Origin: Deltaproteobacteria bacterium RBG_16_44_11
Lineage (GTDB): Bacteria; Desulfobacterota; Syntrophia; Syntrophales; Smithellaceae
Direction: 5' to 3'
DNA: 23,351 bases
NCBI GenBank assembly: GCA_001797845.1
Contig: MGQN01000011.1
Coordinates: forward strand, 13,926-37,276
This document shows positions 15,212-22,588 of the stretch, piece after piece (the stretch's first letter is position 1; the number at the start of each line of letters is the position of its first letter). A program made the position numbers and the translations under genes. The notes beneath the pieces are model-generated. The model did no database searches. It saw only the letters and a list, made by a program, of their open reading frames with translations, and had not been told where the DNA came from.

Positions 15212-16039
15212 TTAAATTTTTGCAGCCAGAATTCGTATTTGGTTTAAAGCTTCATCCATGTCCACAATATCTGTCCGCACAGGTAAATCCATTTCTTTGA
15301 GTTTTATTAACAATTGCGTAACTTGAGGCAGATGCATGCCGATTTTTTGCAGCATTTCTGCTTTGCCGAAGATTTGTTTTGGTGTGCCGTCAAGATAGAT
15401 GCGGCCTTCATTGAGAACGACAACTCTTTGTGTCAGCGCCGCTTCCGCCATATTATGGGTAATGTGGATAATACCCACACCCTCGCGGTGCAGTTTATCG
15501 ATAATGTCTAAAACGCGCGTAGTCGCAGCGGGATCCAGAAATGCCGTGGGTTCATCCAGCGCGATATAACGCGGTTGCATGGCTAAAACACCCGCGATAG
15601 CCACCAGCCTTTTTTCGCCGCCGGAAAGATTTTCGATATTGCGCCCCGCGAGCTCACTTATGCCTGCCCTCTCCAAAGATTCGGCAACTCTTTTTTTAAT
15701 ATCCTCCATCGGCAGGCGCAAATTTTCCGGTCCGAAAGCGATATCTTCTTCCACCGTCATGCCGACTATTTGATTATCCGGATTTTGAAAAACCATCCCC
15801 ACCAAAGATCTTATCTTGGCCTGGCTCCGGGGCTTTTGTGTATCAAGGCCTTCCACGTCGACTGTGCCGTCGAAAGGTAGAAGCAAGGCGTTTAAATGCC
15901 TGATTAGCGTGGTCTTGCCACAGCCGTTCGGGCCGATTAGGGCCAGGTGTTCGCCGTTATTTATTTCCAGAGAAACACCGCGTAGCGCATCAATGCCCTC
16001 CGGTTCATAGCGATAATAAACGTTGTTTAAAATAATCAC
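15212..16039 (-). CDS. ECF transporter ATPase EcfA (BioM-like)
   Basis: ATP-binding subunit that powers the ECF transporter. In 275 residues it has Walker A GPNGCGKT at 36-43, Q-loop Gln85 in VFQNPDNQIVG, which is the typical EcfA Q-loop, signature LSGGE at 138-142, Walker B YIALDEP at about 158-164 with the D-loop FLDP, and an H-loop His in IIHITHNM. No residue is missing. It starts nine bases after the bioY stop and its stop overlaps the ribosome site of ecfT, so the three are one operon. Substrate is assigned from bioY beside it. Confidence 0.93.
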   Translation of the reverse strand: MIILNNVYYRYEPEGIDALRGVSLEINNGEHLALIGPNGCGKTTLIRHLNALLLPFDGTVDVEGLDTQKPRSQAKIRSLVGMVFQNPDNQIVGMTVEEDIAFGPENLRLPMEDIKKRVAESLERAGISELAGRNIENLSGGEKRLVAIAGVLAMQPRYIALDEPTAFLDPAATTRVLDIIDKLHREGVGIIHITHNMAEAALTQRVVVLNEGRIYLDGTPKQIFGKAEMLQKIGMHLPQVTQLLIKLKEMDLPVRTDIVDMDEALNQIRILAAKI

Positions 16040-16048
16040 TTAAAAATC

Positions 16049-16585
16049 CTAAATCTTTATTCGGTCTTTTAATCGCGAACTGATTATCGCGGCAAGAATA
16101 ATTTTGATTATGTCGCCGGGCAGAAACGGGAGCACACCCACATACAGCGCCTTGACAAAACTAAGTTTTGCCACAAAAGAAAGCTGAATGACGCCAAGGA
16201 AATATATTATCACCATGCCGATGAGCATAGAAAAAATATACCATAAAACGCCCGCGTTTTTTTTCATCCCGGCTATTAACCCGATAACAAAGGCCGCTAC
16301 AATAAACCCAATTAAATAACCGCCGGTAGGTCCGAAGAGCACACCGAGTCCCGCTTTTCCGCCGGCGAAAACCGGAATACCCACTATCCCCAGCATCACA
16401 TAAATAAATTGGCTTGCCGCACCCAGCGGGCCGCCCAAAAGTACGGCGGCGATATTCAGGAAAAATGTCTGCGCAGTGATCGGCACGGGCGGCAGGGGTA
16501 TCACAATAAATGCCCCTGCCGCGGTGAGCGCGCCGAAAAGCGCGGCATACACGATCCCTTTAATTGATTTTTTGTCTGCCGTCAT
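16049..16585 (-). CDS. bioY: Biotin transporter substrate-binding subunit BioY
   Basis: S-component that binds biotin and sits in the inner membrane. It has 178 residues and about six hydrophobic segments. Family hallmarks are visible: the segment PLPPVPITAQTFF near 30-42, then LLGGPLGAASQFIYVMLG and the loop LFGPTGGYLIGF near 83-94. It starts 29 bases after the receptor stop and nine bases before ecfA. The gap before it contains no terminator or biotin operator that I can see, so it may be transcribed from the riboswitch-led receptor gene. Confidence 0.95.
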   Translation of the reverse strand: MTADKKSIKGIVYAALFGALTAAGAFIVIPLPPVPITAQTFFLNIAAVLLGGPLGAASQFIYVMLGIVGIPVFAGGKAGLGVLFGPTGGYLIGFIVAAFVIGLIAGMKKNAGVLWYIFSMLIGMVIIYFLGVIQLSFVAKLSFVKALYVGVLPFLPGDIIKIILAAIISSRLKDRIKI

Positions 16586-16614
16586 AGAATTAAATTTCCC
16601 TTTGCTTAACTTAT

Positions 16615-18654
16615 TTAAAACGTGACCGACACTCCACCTTTGATAATCAAACCATCCGCGGGATAATACAAATTATCACCCCAGCCGGCCAAATCTATTC
16701 CATAAGTTGCGTAGTTTTCATCGGTTAAATTTTCCACACCGGCAAAAACAACAATTTTATTCCCCTTAACTTCCGGTCGCCAATAAATATAAAAATCACA
16801 GCGCAAATAATCCTGAAGCTTCTCGGCGTTATTATCATAGTCATTGGCTAAAAATGCTTTATCGACGTAACGCAGCCGCGGATTGAGGGAAATATTATAG
16901 GGCAGATAAATTTCCAGATTAGCGTTAGCCATCCAATGAGGAACGATCGGAACTTCCTTACCGTTATTAACTCCTTCATCAAAAACGGCTTTTTGATAGG
17001 TTAAATTTCCGTTAAAGTTAAAATAATCTTTTAATATATAATTAATGGTAAACTCCGTGCCGACATGACGGGTTTTGTCTAAATTTTTCAACTCCCATGT
17101 TACCGGGTCGGCAGAAATTTCGTCTTCCATGTCTACTCGGTAAAAAGTCAATCCCACTTTGAAATTATCCAGCGGATAAACGGTAGTGCCCAATTCATAG
17201 CTTCTTCCCTTTTCCTTTTCAATATTTATATTAAAAGAATTAAGGGGGCCGGAGCTATAGAATGAAGCCTGCTCATCCAGAAACGGATAGCGGTAAACAC
17301 TTGCATACTTGGCATAGATTTTCGATTTCTCGCTGAAAAGGTATGTTAAACTTCCCTCCCAGGCTTGGGCCTGATGCTTTTTTGTGCTATCAAAATCGAT
17401 GGAAAACGGACTGAGTGTCGTAGACTTTCCTTTAAACTCGGCTCTTTCCGTGCGGTAGCCGCCCGCCAAAATCAAACTCGGCAAAACATTAAACTCGTCC
17501 CGTATATAAAAACCCAAAGTATTTTTTTCGAAATCAACCAGATGCGTTTTTGTTGTTCTTTCTTTATCGGCGTATTTGTCTAGGGTCAGGGTTTCGTGAT
17601 AGTAGTCAACGCCTAAGGTTATTTTATTGGCGAACCGGACAATGGGAGCTTCCAAAATGTATTTGGGCGTAACGCCGAAAGTTCTAACATCGTAACTGTT
17701 ATATTGATTAGGCGGCCAGTAAGAATCGTAATTGCTTTTGATTATTTTGCCGCCGTAATATAAATCGGTGTCCAGGCGCCCGAAATTACCTAAAACAGAA
17801 TTAATTTTTCCATGCAAATTTTGATAATCTTCCGTCGCGTCATCATTAATATGTCCTGGTTGGATTTGCCGGGGATTTGCTTCTATTTGCGCTTTGGTAA
17901 GCCCGCCCGGCATCTCAAATGCTGTTTTGCTCAAAGAGCCGTCAAGAGACAAACCCAGATAGGGACTGGCATCATAACCAAAATTGAATCCCGCGCCAGT
18001 GAATGAAAACTTGGATCTATCACGATAACCCCAGCTAAACTGATTTGCGCCGTTTACAGCATAAGATAATTTGCCGGTGGAGCCGCTTACACCGATTTTT
18101 TCATCATGGAAGCTGTAACTTCCGGCAGTTAAGGCGGCATTGATTTTCGGAGCGCCTTTGCCGCGTTTGGTGATGATGTTAATCACTCCGCCGATGGCCG
18201 CATCGCCGTACAGAACAGAGCTGGCGCCGCGGATTATTTCAATGCTTTCGATATTGTTAAGAGGTATTTGCATCAGGCTTGCCGGTGACATATCCGGCCG
18301 ATTGAGACGCCTGCCATCGAGCAAAATCAAAGTTTTACCGTACGGATTATCGCCGCCAAAGCCCCGCAAATCAATCATAGACTGCGCCGGGTTGCCGCTG
18401 TAACTTCTAATCTGCGCGCCTTCGACAAATTCCAGCAATTGGGGCACATTTGTCGCGCCGGTTTTACTGATTTCTTCTGCGGTAATGACGGTAACATTGG
18501 CCGGAGCTTTGCGGATTTCCTGCTTATCGCGCGTAGCGGTAACCACAACCTCCTGCAGCTTTACGGCAGGTTCATCGTCTTTTTTTTCTTGAGCTTGAAG
18601 TGGTGAAAAAATAACTACTGAAAACAACAGAACTAAAACAAAAATCTTCTTCAT
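16615..18654 (-). CDS. TonB-dependent outer-membrane receptor, probably for cobalamin (BtuB-like)
   Basis: Outer-membrane beta-barrel that imports a scarce ligand using TonB energy. The 679-residue protein has a signal peptide at 1-22 ending LQAQ, a TonB box at 35-42 (EVVVTATR), and a plug domain to about 165 with DLRGFGGDNPYGK, LLDGRRLNRPD, IESIEIIRGASSVLYGDAAI and GGVINIITK. A long barrel follows, ending in the terminal Phe of SVTF. Start choice: the ATG at 18654 has AGGAG nine bases upstream. The frame remains open upstream to 18756, but that part is the riboswitch and not protein. The riboswitch directly in front is the main evidence that the ligand is a corrinoid; the sequence alone would also allow a siderophore. 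Confidence 0.9.
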   Translation of the reverse strand: MKKIFVLVLLFSVVIFSPLQAQEKKDDEPAVKLQEVVVTATRDKQEIRKAPANVTVITAEEISKTGATNVPQLLEFVEGAQIRSYSGNPAQSMIDLRGFGGDNPYGKTLILLDGRRLNRPDMSPASLMQIPLNNIESIEIIRGASSVLYGDAAIGGVINIITKRGKGAPKINAALTAGSYSFHDEKIGVSGSTGKLSYAVNGANQFSWGYRDRSKFSFTGAGFNFGYDASPYLGLSLDGSLSKTAFEMPGGLTKAQIEANPRQIQPGHINDDATEDYQNLHGKINSVLGNFGRLDTDLYYGGKIIKSNYDSYWPPNQYNSYDVRTFGVTPKYILEAPIVRFANKITLGVDYYHETLTLDKYADKERTTKTHLVDFEKNTLGFYIRDEFNVLPSLILAGGYRTERAEFKGKSTTLSPFSIDFDSTKKHQAQAWEGSLTYLFSEKSKIYAKYASVYRYPFLDEQASFYSSGPLNSFNINIEKEKGRSYELGTTVYPLDNFKVGLTFYRVDMEDEISADPVTWELKNLDKTRHVGTEFTINYILKDYFNFNGNLTYQKAVFDEGVNNGKEVPIVPHWMANANLEIYLPYNISLNPRLRYVDKAFLANDYDNNAEKLQDYLRCDFYIYWRPEVKGNKIVVFAGVENLTDENYATYGIDLAGWGDNLYYPADGLIIKGGVSVTF

Positions 18655-18686
18655 AGAGCTTCTCCTTTCCCCCTCGGGATTAAAGT

Positions 18687-18866
18687 AAGTTAGAGACGCC
18701 ATAAAGTTTCCTGGCTTGCGGCTACCTACTTTCCACTCCTTCCCGATAATGAGCATCAGTGGACAAATGTGGATTTCGTTCCGCTTACAGTTGCGGGGCA
18801 GCGCCGGACTTAGACCGGCTTCCTTTATTGGGCATCCCTATGCCAATTTCTTTCTTTGGCTAACTT
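18687..18866 (-). ncRNA. Cobalamin riboswitch controlling the TonB receptor
   Basis: On the minus strand the core GCTGCCCCGCAACTGTAAGC lies near 18784-18803, preceded by AAGCCGGTCTAAGTCCGGC, followed by CCACTG, CGGGAAGG, and the B12 box GCAAGCCAGGAAAC near 18706-18719. The whole is closed by a 7 bp stem: CTAACTT at 18860-18866 on the plus strand pairs with AAGTTAG at 18687-18693. The 33 bases from there to the ATG hold the AGGAG ribosome site and no terminator hairpin with T run, so control of translation is more likely than attenuation. The order and motifs match the known adenosylcobalamin-type element. Confidence 0.93.
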
Positions 18867-18870
18867 TGTT

Positions 18871-18940
18871 GGCTTCGTCGTCGGCATCCTCGACGTATTT
18901 TACTAATACGCCTGCGGAGACTCCTCCTTGCCGCCTCGTT
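18871..18940. repeat. GC-rich palindromic intergenic element, possible dispersed repeat
   Basis: Between the riboswitch and the ATPase stop, CGTATT at 18894-18899 and AATACG at 18905-18910 form a 6 bp hairpin. It is flanked by GC-rich halves (TCGTCGTCGGCATCCTCGA to the left, CCTGCGGAGACTCCTCC to the right) that contrast with the AT-rich surroundings. The arrangement looks like intergenic palindromic repeats I have seen in deltaproteobacterial genomes. Only one copy is in this window, so its repeat status is unproved. Confidence 0.3.
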
Positions 18941-18966
18941 ATCCTTTGAAAGCTAAATGGCATTAT

Positions 18967-19743
18967 TCAGGTCAACAATGTCATCCGGGGCAATCCGTTT
19001 TGCGGATTGCGATCTATCAGGGATTCAACATCGTAGACCTCTTTTATGTGCGCCGCGGTAATAACTTCCGCGGGATTTCCTATAGCATAAATTTTTCCAC
19101 AGTCCAGCAAAATTATTCGGTCGGCATTCTGCGCAGCCAGGTTGATATCGTGGGTCACAAAAATAACCGTGAGCTGTTCGGACGCGTTTAATTGGCGCAG
19201 TAACGTTAAAAACTGAACTTGATGCTTCAAATCCAAAAAAACAGTGCTCTCATCCAACAGTAATACTTTCGGTTCCTGCGCCAGAGCGCGGGCAATCAAG
19301 ACGCGCTGGCGTTCTCCCGCGGAGAGCTCATTGAACCTGCGCCGGGCAAAGGCAAGAGTGTCTGTTTTTTCCATGGCCTCAAAGACTATCTTGTAATCAT
19401 TTTTATCTTCAAAGCGGTAATTATTCAGATGAGGAAACCGCCCCATAAGAACGATTTCCTCAGCGTAAAACGGAAAAATAATAGAAATATCCTGCGGCAC
19501 AATAGCCACTTTTTTGGCTATTTCCTTTCGTAACCATTCTTTGGTATCTTTACCGTCAATCAGCATTTCACCGGCATCGGGAAAGAGTGTGCCGTTGATT
19601 ATTTTCAAAAGCGTAGTTTTACCGGAACCGTTCGGCCCGATAATCGCCGCGATTTGCCCCTCTTCGACAGAAAAGGAAACATTTTCCATAACCGGTTTTT
19701 CGGTGTAGCTGAAATCAATATTGCGGGCGGAAATTAGAGACAT
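18967..19743 (-). CDS. FecCD/BtuCD-type ABC transporter ATPase, probably cobalamin (BtuD-like)
   Basis: ATPase for the inner-membrane step of corrinoid or iron-chelate import. From the ATG at 19743 it has 258 residues: Walker A GPNGSGKT at 36-43, Q-loop Gln84 in IVPQDI, signature LSAGE at 140-144, Walker B VLLLDE at 160-165, and an H-loop His in FVTHDINLA. The residue after Walker B is Ser (DEST) where most members have Pro, a mild variation. The start has AGGAAGG upstream and comes two bases after the permease stop; the frame stays open to 19794 but that overlaps the permease. No periplasmic binding protein is next to it. Cobalamin is assigned because a B12 riboswitch and receptor follow; heme or siderophore is the alternative. 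Confidence 0.88.
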   Translation of the reverse strand: MSLISARNIDFSYTEKPVMENVSFSVEEGQIAAIIGPNGSGKTTLLKIINGTLFPDAGEMLIDGKDTKEWLRKEIAKKVAIVPQDISIIFPFYAEEIVLMGRFPHLNNYRFEDKNDYKIVFEAMEKTDTLAFARRRFNELSAGERQRVLIARALAQEPKVLLLDESTVFLDLKHQVQFLTLLRQLNASEQLTVIFVTHDINLAAQNADRIILLDCGKIYAIGNPAEVITAAHIKEVYDVESLIDRNPQNGLPRMTLLT

Positions 19744-19745
19744 GG

Positions 19746-20741
19746 TTAAGTGGCCTTCCTTTTCAAAAGAAAAATGAAATAAGGCGCGCCGCATAGCGCC
19801 GTAATAACCCCGACAGGCAGTTCGGCAGGTGCTAAAATTACCCTCGCCAGCGTATCGGCTAAAACCAAAAAGGAAGCGCCGAAAAGCGCGGCGGCAGGTA
19901 ATAACAGACGATGATCGGAACCGAAAACAAGGCGCATCAAATGCGGCACCATAATGCCGATAAAACCGATAATGCCGGCCAGAGATACGACAACCGCAAT
20001 AATCAAAGAAGTAAGAATGAGAAGCCAGGGTTTTGTCTTTTCCAGATCGACGCCTAGATGCAGGGCTGTTTCTTCACCCTGCACGATTAAATTCAATTTG
20101 CGCGCCTGCCCGTAAAGCAGGGCAAAACCGGCAAAAAGGCAAATGGCCGCCACACTGATTTCTTTCAGGGAAGCCCGTGATAAATCACCCATCAGCCAGA
20201 AAGTTATACTGTGCAACTCCAGGCTATCGACTACGGAAAGGAAAAAGAGAATAGCCGCGGAAAAAAAGGCGTTGATAACCACGCCGGAAAGCAGCAATGA
20301 ATTATCCCAAAGCGCACCTCTTGTCCCTCCAGCTACGATAAATAATAGAAAAACCGTGATAAGAGCGCCGCAAAAAGCCAAAAGCGGAACTCCTAAATAG
20401 AAAGAACTCGCGCCAATAAGAATGCCGACAATGGCACCCAGAGCGGAGCCGCCGGATATGCCCAGGATGTAAGGATCGGCCAGCGGATTGCGCAAAAGCG
20501 CCTGAAAAATTACCCCGCCTATAGAAAGCGCGGCGCCGACAATGCCGGCAAATAAAATTCGCGGCAGACGTATGGAAAATATAATTAATTCTTCCTGAGA
20601 AGTTATGGAGAAACTTCCGGTAAGCGCTTTGGCAAGTGAACGCAGCAGATGACTTAATTCAATATGGAAACTGCCCACCGAAAGGGAAACCAGGCAGAGA
20701 AGAAAAAATATTAAAAGCATCAGGGCGCTGATTTTCAGCAC
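19746..20741 (-). CDS. FecCD-family ABC transporter permease, probably cobalamin (BtuC-like)
   Basis: Polytopic inner-membrane permease of the BtuC/FhuB/FecCD family with 331 residues and about ten hydrophobic segments. Family blocks are clear: RLPRILFAGIVGAALSIGG near 58-76, then FQALLRNPLADPYILGISGG, the mid-protein GVDLEKTKPW, and IIGFIGIMVPHLMRLVFGSDHR near 260-281, which contacts the ATPase. The tail ends GAPYFIFLLKRK. The start is probably GTG at 20741, though no strong ribosome site is visible; an ATG seven codons later is possible. It is coupled to the ATPase by a two-base gap. No riboswitch is seen in the 132 bases upstream of it. Confidence 0.9.
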   Translation of the reverse strand: MLKISALMLLIFFLLCLVSLSVGSFHIELSHLLRSLAKALTGSFSITSQEELIIFSIRLPRILFAGIVGAALSIGGVIFQALLRNPLADPYILGISGGSALGAIVGILIGASSFYLGVPLLAFCGALITVFLLFIVAGGTRGALWDNSLLLSGVVINAFFSAAILFFLSVVDSLELHSITFWLMGDLSRASLKEISVAAICLFAGFALLYGQARKLNLIVQGEETALHLGVDLEKTKPWLLILTSLIIAVVVSLAGIIGFIGIMVPHLMRLVFGSDHRLLLPAAALFGASFLVLADTLARVILAPAELPVGVITALCGAPYFIFLLKRKAT

Positions 20742-20873
20742 CCGTGATGAAGTTACCCGGTGATAAATAGCTGTTACCCCCCTTTTTTGGCTTTAACCTT
20801 GTGCAGTCTCTTCTATGTTTTTATTTACGCCTTTTTACCTTATATCGCCGATGGGTTTTTTTCTTGCCAGAAT

Positions 20874-21548
20874 TTATTTTTTTTTAATATCGGCAAGCCA
20901 GAGAGGATGGCGATGGCGGGCGTAATCCAGCTTCACTTTTCCTGTAAAAATGCCCCGTACCATCGGCCAGTTGGCCTTGAGAGCAATCGCCGCCATGTGC
21001 GCCAGAAAAGTCAGGAAAAACAAAACAAAGAATATATTGTGAATCCATGTAGCTAAAAGCAGAACGGCAGGAGACATATCCGGCGCGTAGATATTCTTAT
21101 AAGTTTTAATCAATCCGGAAATAATCAGCATTGCGATGATGAAAGCCATCCCCGCGTAAGCCAGGCGCTGTTCCGGCAGATATTTATGCATAGGTGGTTC
21201 CTTACCGAAACCGAATAGGCTTTTGATGACGGTGATGGACGCGGCAAAATCTCCCTTTTGCGGCAACAAGCCTTTTTCACCGCGCGCGCCGTGATAAACC
21301 ACATGAAAAGCAGCCACAGCAGTGAAAACCAGCGCCGCCCCATAGTGTAAATACAGCGATGTAATAAAATCAGCCGACCAGCCCAGGCCGGGAATTGTTA
21401 TAATGTAGTAGCGCTTAGCCACGGGAAGTTCAAATATTCCTGTTAAAAGCAGGATGAAACCGGAGATGGCTATTGCCCAGTGCTCAATTAATTCCACCGC
21501 GCTATGGCGGACAACGAGATTTTTTTCGAGTAATATTTTTTCAGCCAT
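20874..21548 (-). CDS. Membrane cytochrome b, formate dehydrogenase gamma-like
   Basis: Di-heme cytochrome b of the type that carries electrons between the quinone pool and an iron-sulfur subunit. The 224-residue protein has about four to five membrane helices. Candidate heme ligands are His23 in IEHWAIAISG, His69 in LHYGAALV, His82 or His86 in FHVVYHGARG, and His170 and His184 in the last two helices. The charged C-terminus is cytoplasmic by expectation. Its ATG lies inside the end of the iron-sulfur gene (overlap 21541-21548), so the two subunits are made together. There is no catalytic molybdopterin or hydrogenase subunit in the window, so the substrate is open. Confidence 0.85.
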   Translation of the reverse strand: MAEKILLEKNLVVRHSAVELIEHWAIAISGFILLLTGIFELPVAKRYYIITIPGLGWSADFITSLYLHYGAALVFTAVAAFHVVYHGARGEKGLLPQKGDFAASITVIKSLFGFGKEPPMHKYLPEQRLAYAGMAFIIAMLIISGLIKTYKNIYAPDMSPAVLLLATWIHNIFFVLFFLTFLAHMAAIALKANWPMVRGIFTGKVKLDYARHRHPLWLADIKKK

Positions 21549-22554
21549 TGCCTTGCTCCTCCTTTCTTACCTTGTCTTTGCGGCGTGAAAACCAATTCCA
21601 CACGCCGGCAATACCTGCTGTGGCAAGTCCCAGCACGGGAGCAGCTAAAACCGCTTTCGCCAAAGGATCAGTACTGGCCATTCGTCGTTTAACATCCGTC
21701 TTCATATCCGGCTGACCCGGTTGCCTGGTCATGGTCTTATTAATTTCCTCGAAAGATACCGGCGATACATAAATAGTGGAGGTGCCACCGTTTTGCGTTT
21801 TTCCATAGATGTAGCCGCTCATCCGGCGAGCGCGCTCGAAGGCGACCTTTTCAATGGCGTTTTTCGTTCCGATAAGTAAAGCCTCCCGCGGACAGGCCTC
21901 TACACATCCTGGAAGCTTGTCTTGTTTTAGCCGATCAAAACACAAATCACATTTATACATCACGCCATTGCCCATGAATCCAGGCATAACATGGAGGTAA
22001 ATGCCGACGCCGGATTGCCGCTGGGGGATTTCCCAAGGGCAGACATCCTTGCATTTCGCGCCGCCGAAACACTGGTTCTGATTAATCACGACCGCACCGT
22101 TTTCAAACTTGTGATTGGCCGAAAACGGACAAATGGTAGCGCAGGCCGGATTGTCGCAATGCATGCAACGCCTCGGCACATAAATTGTTTTCTTTTTACC
22201 CTCCACGGTTACTTCGGCCTTATGGACGTAGATAAAGTTGTAAGGAGTCAGGCGGTTGAACACCTCCTGTTTTTTCGACCAGTCTTCAATAGTTTTTCTG
22301 GGCCAGGGTTCCGGTATAGGCTCGATAACTTTTGGAATCTTATCTTTATTTATTGTTTTGCAGGCGTTCACGCAGGCGGGAATTTTCCGGTCAACACAGC
22401 CGTCGCAAAGACTTAAATCAATGATTGTCGATAATTGTTGCTTTTGTCCGGCAACAGCCTTTTCGGGCAGACTGACGCCGGAGAGCACTGCGGCTCCCGC
22501 TGTTATCTGCAAAAAAGACCGACGGCTGATTTTTGATTTATTTTGTTTGCTCAT
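21541..22554 (-). CDS. Tat-exported four-cluster ferredoxin-like electron-transfer protein (FdhB/HybA-like)
   Basis: Beta subunit that passes electrons between a periplasmic partner and cytochrome b. The 337-residue protein has a Tat signal, with SRRSFLQ at about 10-16, followed by a hydrophobic stretch. Cys groups lie at 50/53/61/65, 130/133/138/142, 162/168/172 and 202/205/217/221, giving 15 in total. Three groups have the full four ligands. In the third group (CFGGAKCKDVCP) the second Cys of the usual CxxCxxxC is Gly, so it may be a 3Fe-4S cluster or have another ligand. Near the C-terminus a hydrophobic segment at about 290-312 would anchor it to the membrane. I chose the ATG at 22554 because GGAG lies eight bases upstream and the Tat motif then sits at the N-terminus. 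It overlaps the cytochrome gene. Confidence 0.88.
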   Translation of the reverse strand: MSKQNKSKISRRSFLQITAGAAVLSGVSLPEKAVAGQKQQLSTIIDLSLCDGCVDRKIPACVNACKTINKDKIPKVIEPIPEPWPRKTIEDWSKKQEVFNRLTPYNFIYVHKAEVTVEGKKKTIYVPRRCMHCDNPACATICPFSANHKFENGAVVINQNQCFGGAKCKDVCPWEIPQRQSGVGIYLHVMPGFMGNGVMYKCDLCFDRLKQDKLPGCVEACPREALLIGTKNAIEKVAFERARRMSGYIYGKTQNGGTSTIYVSPVSFEEINKTMTRQPGQPDMKTDVKRRMASTDPLAKAVLAAPVLGLATAGIAGVWNWFSRRKDKVRKEEQGNG

Positions 22555-22588
22555 AATGTTTCTCCATCTCTCTGGTGAAGACAGTTGA

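Noticed and set aside
18655..18756. N-terminal extension of the TonB receptor frame
   Set aside because: This part encodes the 3' half of the cobalamin riboswitch and the ribosome binding site; the signal peptide begins at the Met at 18654.
20742..20873. Possible second cobalamin riboswitch or promoter before the permease gene
   Set aside because: No B12 box or GCTGCCCC core is present on the minus strand, and no convincing -35/-10 pair was found.
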